DNA from: Bacteroidales bacterium
Lineage (GTDB): Bacteria > Bacteroidota > Bacteroidia > Bacteroidales > Tenuifilaceae
Assembly (NCBI GenBank): GCA_025361485.1
Contig: JANYLA010000034.1
Coordinates: forward strand, 1 to 35,874
Reading direction: 5' to 3'
DNA: 35,874 bases
In this document: one piece after another, positions 32,545 through 35,874 of the stretch
Numbering within the stretch: the stretch's first letter is position 1
Layout of the letters: the number at the start of each line of letters is the position of its first letter
The notes under the pieces: generated by a model
Database searches by the model: none
Told to the model about the DNA's origin: nothing
The model's input: the letters and a program-made list of their open reading frames with translations, nothing else
Made by a program: the position numbers and the translations under genes

Positions 32545-35500
32545 ATGAGATTCAATAAAATCATATCATTTGTTTTCTTTCTCTTTTATGGTATTTACAA
32601 TGTTTCAAGTCAAGAAGATCAAATAAGATTTGAGCACCTAACTAAGACTTCTGGGTTATCACAAAGCACAGTTTATTCAATAATTCAAGATAAATACGGT
32701 TTTATTTGGATTGGAACTGGCGATGGTTTAAATCGGTATGACGGATATTCGTTGAAAAAATATTTTCATGACTCAGAAAAGCCAAATTCACTAAGCAATA
32801 ACCGTGTTTATAATCTATTGATTGACCGTGACGGAGAATTATGGATTGCTACTCTTGGTGGAGGATTAAATAAGTACAGAGTTGAGACTGACGATTTTAT
32901 TTCTTATCGGAATAAGAAAGATAACCCACAAAGCATCAGTCAGGATGTTGTTATGTCGTTATGTGAAGATGATGATGGGTTTATATGGGTTGGTACTGCC
33001 GAGGGTGGATTAAATAAATTTGATAAAACAAAAAACTCATTTACAAATTTTAAGCATGATCCAAATAATCCAAGCAGCATTGCTAATAACACAGTTATTT
33101 CTATAGCATCCGACAGAAATGGCAATTTATGGCTTGCCTTTACTAAAATGGGTTTGGATATGTTTGATCCAAAGAAAGGTGCTTTTACACATTATAAAAA
33201 TGATCCTAAAAATCTGAATTCGATAAGCAGTGATAGGTTAAACCATGTTTTTGTTGATAGCAGGGGACGAATATGGATATCTACAGATAACGGTTTGAAC
33301 TTGCTTAATCCGGAGACTTCAAAAATAAAACGTTTTTACTCCTCTACTGATCCTAATTCCATAAGGACTAATGACACGCATTGCGTGTTTGAAGATAAGG
33401 ATCAGAATATTTGGATAGGAACCTACGGTGGACTCTCTTTGCTTAAAAAAGAAAATATTTCGACCCTTAAATTTAAGAACTATTTTAATAAGCCGTTAGA
33501 TTCATATAGCCTTTCAAATGACCAGATCCGGTGCCTCTATCAGGATAAATCCGGTATAATATGGGTTGGGAATTTTTCGAATGGCGTTGACAAATTTGAT
33601 CCGAAACCTTCTGGGTTTACCTCTTATCATAGCGAACCAGGCAATAAGTTGAGTTTAAGCAACAATTCAATTCGTTGCTTTAAGGAAGACAAGGGTGGAT
33701 ATATTTGGATTGGTACATTTGGGGGAGGTTTTAACCGATTCGATCCGAAAAGCGAGCAATTTCAGTCATTTAGCAGAAATGCATCTGATAAAAACTCACT
33801 AACAATTGATTTTATTAATTCGATTTGTACCGATACAGATGATAATTTATGGATTGGTACTTATGGCGGTGGGCTCAATTATTACAATCAAAAAACGCAC
33901 AAGTATAAACATTATTCTAATGAGCTGGATAATCCCAAAAGTCTTAGTGACAATTATATCCGATCGATGATCTTTGACAAATACGGATTCTTATGGATTG
34001 CAACATCTGGTGGAGGATTAAATCTGTTCGATCCTCAAAAAGAAGAATTTGTTCATTTCAGTCCAGATAAAAAAGATCCCTTCTCAATCAGCGATAATCG
34101 GGTTATGGGATTATTTGAAGATCATGAAGGAAATATTTGGGTAGGATCATCCAGTGAAGGGCTAAACAAATTTAATCGTTCAAAAAATAATTTTAAGCAT
34201 TTTAGGAACGATTCAAAAAACTCAAAATCAATTAGTAGCAATAGAATTTTTTGCATTTATGAAACTCGGGATGAGCACACTTTATGGATTGGTACAGGAA
34301 ACGGTTTAAACAAATTTAACCGAGAGGATTCATCGTTTACTCGTTTTACTAAGAAAGACGGTTTTTCGAGTGATGTTATTCTTGGAATCCTCGAAGATAA
34401 AAGCGGTATTCTCTGGTTAAGCACCATGGATGGATTGTATAAATTCGATGCACGGTCAGGTGAAGGTAAAATTCTTAAAGTTTATGATGATAAGGATGGG
34501 CTTAACTCAGGTGAATTTAGCGAAGGTGCTTATTTTAGAGATAAAAACGGAAAACTATATTTCGGTGGCTTTAAAGGTTTCACTGTTTTCGATCCAACGA
34601 AAATCATCGATAATCCATCGAAACCATCGACATACATTGTTGATTTTCAACTATTCAATAAAACTGTTCAGATCGATAGTGCTTCAATTCTCAAAAAAAA
34701 TATCATTCTAACAAAAGAGATACATCTTAATTATAGGGATTATGTTTTTTCATTTGAATTTGCAGCATTAAGCTATAAAAATTCAGATAAAAATCAGTAT
34801 CAGTACAAAATGGATATGTTTGATGAAGAGTGGATTTCTACAGATGCAAAGAGAAGATTTATAACTTATACTAATTTAGATCCTGGCGAATATACCTTTA
34901 TGGTAAAAGCCTCAAATAATGATGGGATCTGGAATGAAACATGCACTAATATTAAAATAATTATTAATCCACCGTACTGGCAAACATGGTGGTTTCGGGT
35001 ATTAATGACAATTCTTACTATTGCTTTCTTGTTTGGTTTTTACCGCTGGCGTATAGCTACTTTTAGAAGTCAGAAAAAACAGCTGGAACAAACAGTTAAG
35101 GAGAAAACCGCTGTTGTTGTGCAACAAAAAGAGGAGTTGCAATCTTTCAACAAGGAGTTAAGGGCTACCAACGAAGAGCTATATAACCAAAGAGAGGAAT
35201 TAGACTTAACGCTTCATTCCTTAAAAGAGGCTCAGAAACAATTAGTCCAGTCAGAGAAAATGGCATCAATAGGCTTACTAGCGGCTGGTATTGCACATGA
35301 AATTAATAATCCGCTTAATTTTATCCATGGAGGTATAACGGGAATTGAGAATTATTTTGAGGAAAAACAAAAAGAGCAAAAATCAGAAGTTGAGTTTTAT
35401 ATTAATGCAATAAAAGAGGGTGTAAAAAGATCTGTTGACATTGTCTCAGGGCTTAACCTATACAGCAGAAGTGGTAGTTTCATTTCAGATAAGGTTGATA

Positions 35501-35874
35501 TTCATATTATAATTGATAACTGCCTATTAATGCTTCAGAATAAAACAAAAAACAGAATAGAAATTATTAAGAAATATACGGATAGGCGGTACACTCTTGT
35601 TGGTAACGAAGGTAAGCTACACCAAGCAATACTAAATATTCTTGCCAACGCGATTCACGCTAACAATGACAAGGGAACCATTAGCGTATATACCGAAATA
35701 GAAGGACAAAGAATGAAAATCTATGTTACTGACACAGGTTGCGGGATTAGTGAAGAAAATCTACCTAAAATTCTTGATCCGTTTTTTACTACCAAGGAAA
35801 CAGGAACGGGATTAGGGCTATCGATTACCTACAATATATTACAGGAACATGACGGAGAAATTGAGTTTGAATCG
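32545..35874 (+). CDS. Two-propeller sensor histidine kinase (HTCS-like), C terminus beyond window
   Basis: The gene runs off the right edge; 1110 codons are visible from the ATG at 32545 (another ATG lies two codons upstream). A signal peptide ends near YNVSSQ. Fourteen Reg_prop blades with the W(I/V)GT..GGLN.FD pattern cover about residues 28-690, enough for two seven-bladed propellers. A Y_Y_Y domain follows (about 735-810, including TNLDPGEYTFMVKASNNDG). One transmembrane helix lies near 815-836 and a coiled coil near 845-900. The kinase part has the H box AGIAHEINNPLNFI with His918, the N box QAILNILANAIHAN, and VTDTGCGISEENLPKI, FFTTKETGTGLGLSI in the ATPase domain. Such proteins sense periplasmic ligands, often glycans. 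A receiver or HTH domain may follow outside the window. No polysaccharide-use genes are visible here. Confidence 0.93.
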   Translation, partial: MRFNKIISFVFFLFYGIYNVSSQEDQIRFEHLTKTSGLSQSTVYSIIQDKYGFIWIGTGDGLNRYDGYSLKKYFHDSEKPNSLSNNRVYNLLIDRDGELWIATLGGGLNKYRVETDDFISYRNKKDNPQSISQDVVMSLCEDDDGFIWVGTAEGGLNKFDKTKNSFTNFKHDPNNPSSIANNTVISIASDRNGNLWLAFTKMGLDMFDPKKGAFTHYKNDPKNLNSISSDRLNHVFVDSRGRIWISTDNGLNLLNPETSKIKRFYSSTDPNSIRTNDTHCVFEDKDQNIWIGTYGGLSLLKKENISTLKFKNYFNKPLDSYSLSNDQIRCLYQDKSGIIWVGNFSNGVDKFDPKPSGFTSYHSEPGNKLSLSNNSIRCFKEDKGGYIWIGTFGGGFNRFDPKSEQFQSFSRNASDKNSLTIDFINSICTDTDDNLWIGTYGGGLNYYNQKTHKYKHYSNELDNPKSLSDNYIRSMIFDKYGFLWIATSGGGLNLFDPQKEEFVHFSPDKKDPFSISDNRVMGLFEDHEGNIWVGSSSEGLNKFNRSKNNFKHFRNDSKNSKSISSNRIFCIYETRDEHTLWIGTGNGLNKFNREDSSFTRFTKKDGFSSDVILGILEDKSGILWLSTMDGLYKFDARSGEGKILKVYDDKDGLNSGEFSEGAYFRDKNGKLYFGGFKGFTVFDPTKIIDNPSKPSTYIVDFQLFNKTVQIDSASILKKNIILTKEIHLNYRDYVFSFEFAALSYKNSDKNQYQYKMDMFDEEWISTDAKRRFITYTNLDPGEYTFMVKASNNDGIWNETCTNIKIIINPPYWQTWWFRVLMTILTIAFLFGFYRWRIATFRSQKKQLEQTVKEKTAVVVQQKEELQSFNKELRATNEELYNQREELDLTLHSLKEAQKQLVQSEKMASIGLLAAGIAHEINNPLNFIHGGITGIENYFEEKQKEQKSEVEFYINAIKEGVKRSVDIVSGLNLYSRSGSFISDKVDIHIIIDNCLLMLQNKTKNRIEIIKKYTDRRYTLVGNEGKLHQAILNILANAIHANNDKGTISVYTEIEGQRMKIYVTDTGCGISEENLPKILDPFFTTKETGTGLGLSITYNILQEHDGEIEFES

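Noticed and set aside
34430-34711. 93-codon plus-strand frame with its own stop
   Set aside because: It is out of frame inside the sensor-kinase gene, whose propeller and Y_Y_Y domains continue uninterrupted through it.
1-35874. CRISPR array, tRNA, rRNA, insertion sequence or prophage
   Set aside because: No regularly spaced direct repeats of CRISPR size, no cloverleaf, no transposase or integrase, and no phage structural genes were found on either strand.

Overview
The window comes from a Bacteroidota genome, most likely an anaerobic Bacteroidales-type lineage. The evidence is the AT-rich, Shine-Dalgarno-poor gene starts, -7 promoter boxes of the TAnnTTTG type, lipoproteins and outer-membrane beta-barrels with typical Bacteroidota signals, a two-propeller (Reg_prop/Y_Y_Y) sensor kinase, a BACON-like lipoprotein, and ferredoxin-linked 2-oxoglutarate oxidoreductase (KorAB). 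I saw no rRNA, tRNA, CRISPR array, insertion sequence or phage gene.

Region 1 (1-12407, minus strand) is the accessory-looking part and the most interesting. Seven genes lie head to tail with gaps of 1-19 bp or a 1-bp overlap. In transcription order they are: a nucleotide-transporter-like membrane protein fused to HEAT-like repeats and a cNMP-binding-like domain; a membrane sensor with a HAMP domain and a SpoIIE/PP2C phosphatase; a protein with a TIR-like central domain; a membrane-anchored nSTAND1-type P-loop NTPase with coiled coil and WD40 repeats; a TPR-like plus beta-barrel outer-membrane protein; a propeller-like lipoprotein; and a secreted Ig-repeat protein that runs off the window. 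Together they would span from the cell surface to the cytoplasm. The TIR-like/STAND pair resembles conflict or signalling modules, but the whole set does not match any system I can name.

Region 2 (12408-17023) has a YhhQ-type queuosine-precursor transporter, a small beta-barrel protein, an M50-like membrane metalloprotease followed by an unknown 199-residue protein, and fabD.

Region 3 (17024-24288) has a BACON-like lipoprotein, an ECF sigma factor overlapping a gene that joins an anti-sigma-like N terminus to a beta-barrel-like C terminus, a membrane-anchored lytic transglycosylase, uvrA, and a gamma-carbonic-anhydrase-family protein. Its intergenic gaps carry short AGAAnYYAGA-like mini-repeats and strong inverted repeats.

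Region 4 (24289-35874) has korA-korB, a large protein with two receiver-like domains and a PPDK-type ATP-grasp domain but no visible phosphohistidine or PEP-binding half, gdhA, and a partial two-propeller sensor histidine kinase cut by the window end. KorAB and GdhA both act on 2-oxoglutarate.

Several starts were moved from an upstream TTG or ATG to the ATG that gives a clean signal peptide or family-like N terminus; each case is noted in its entry.
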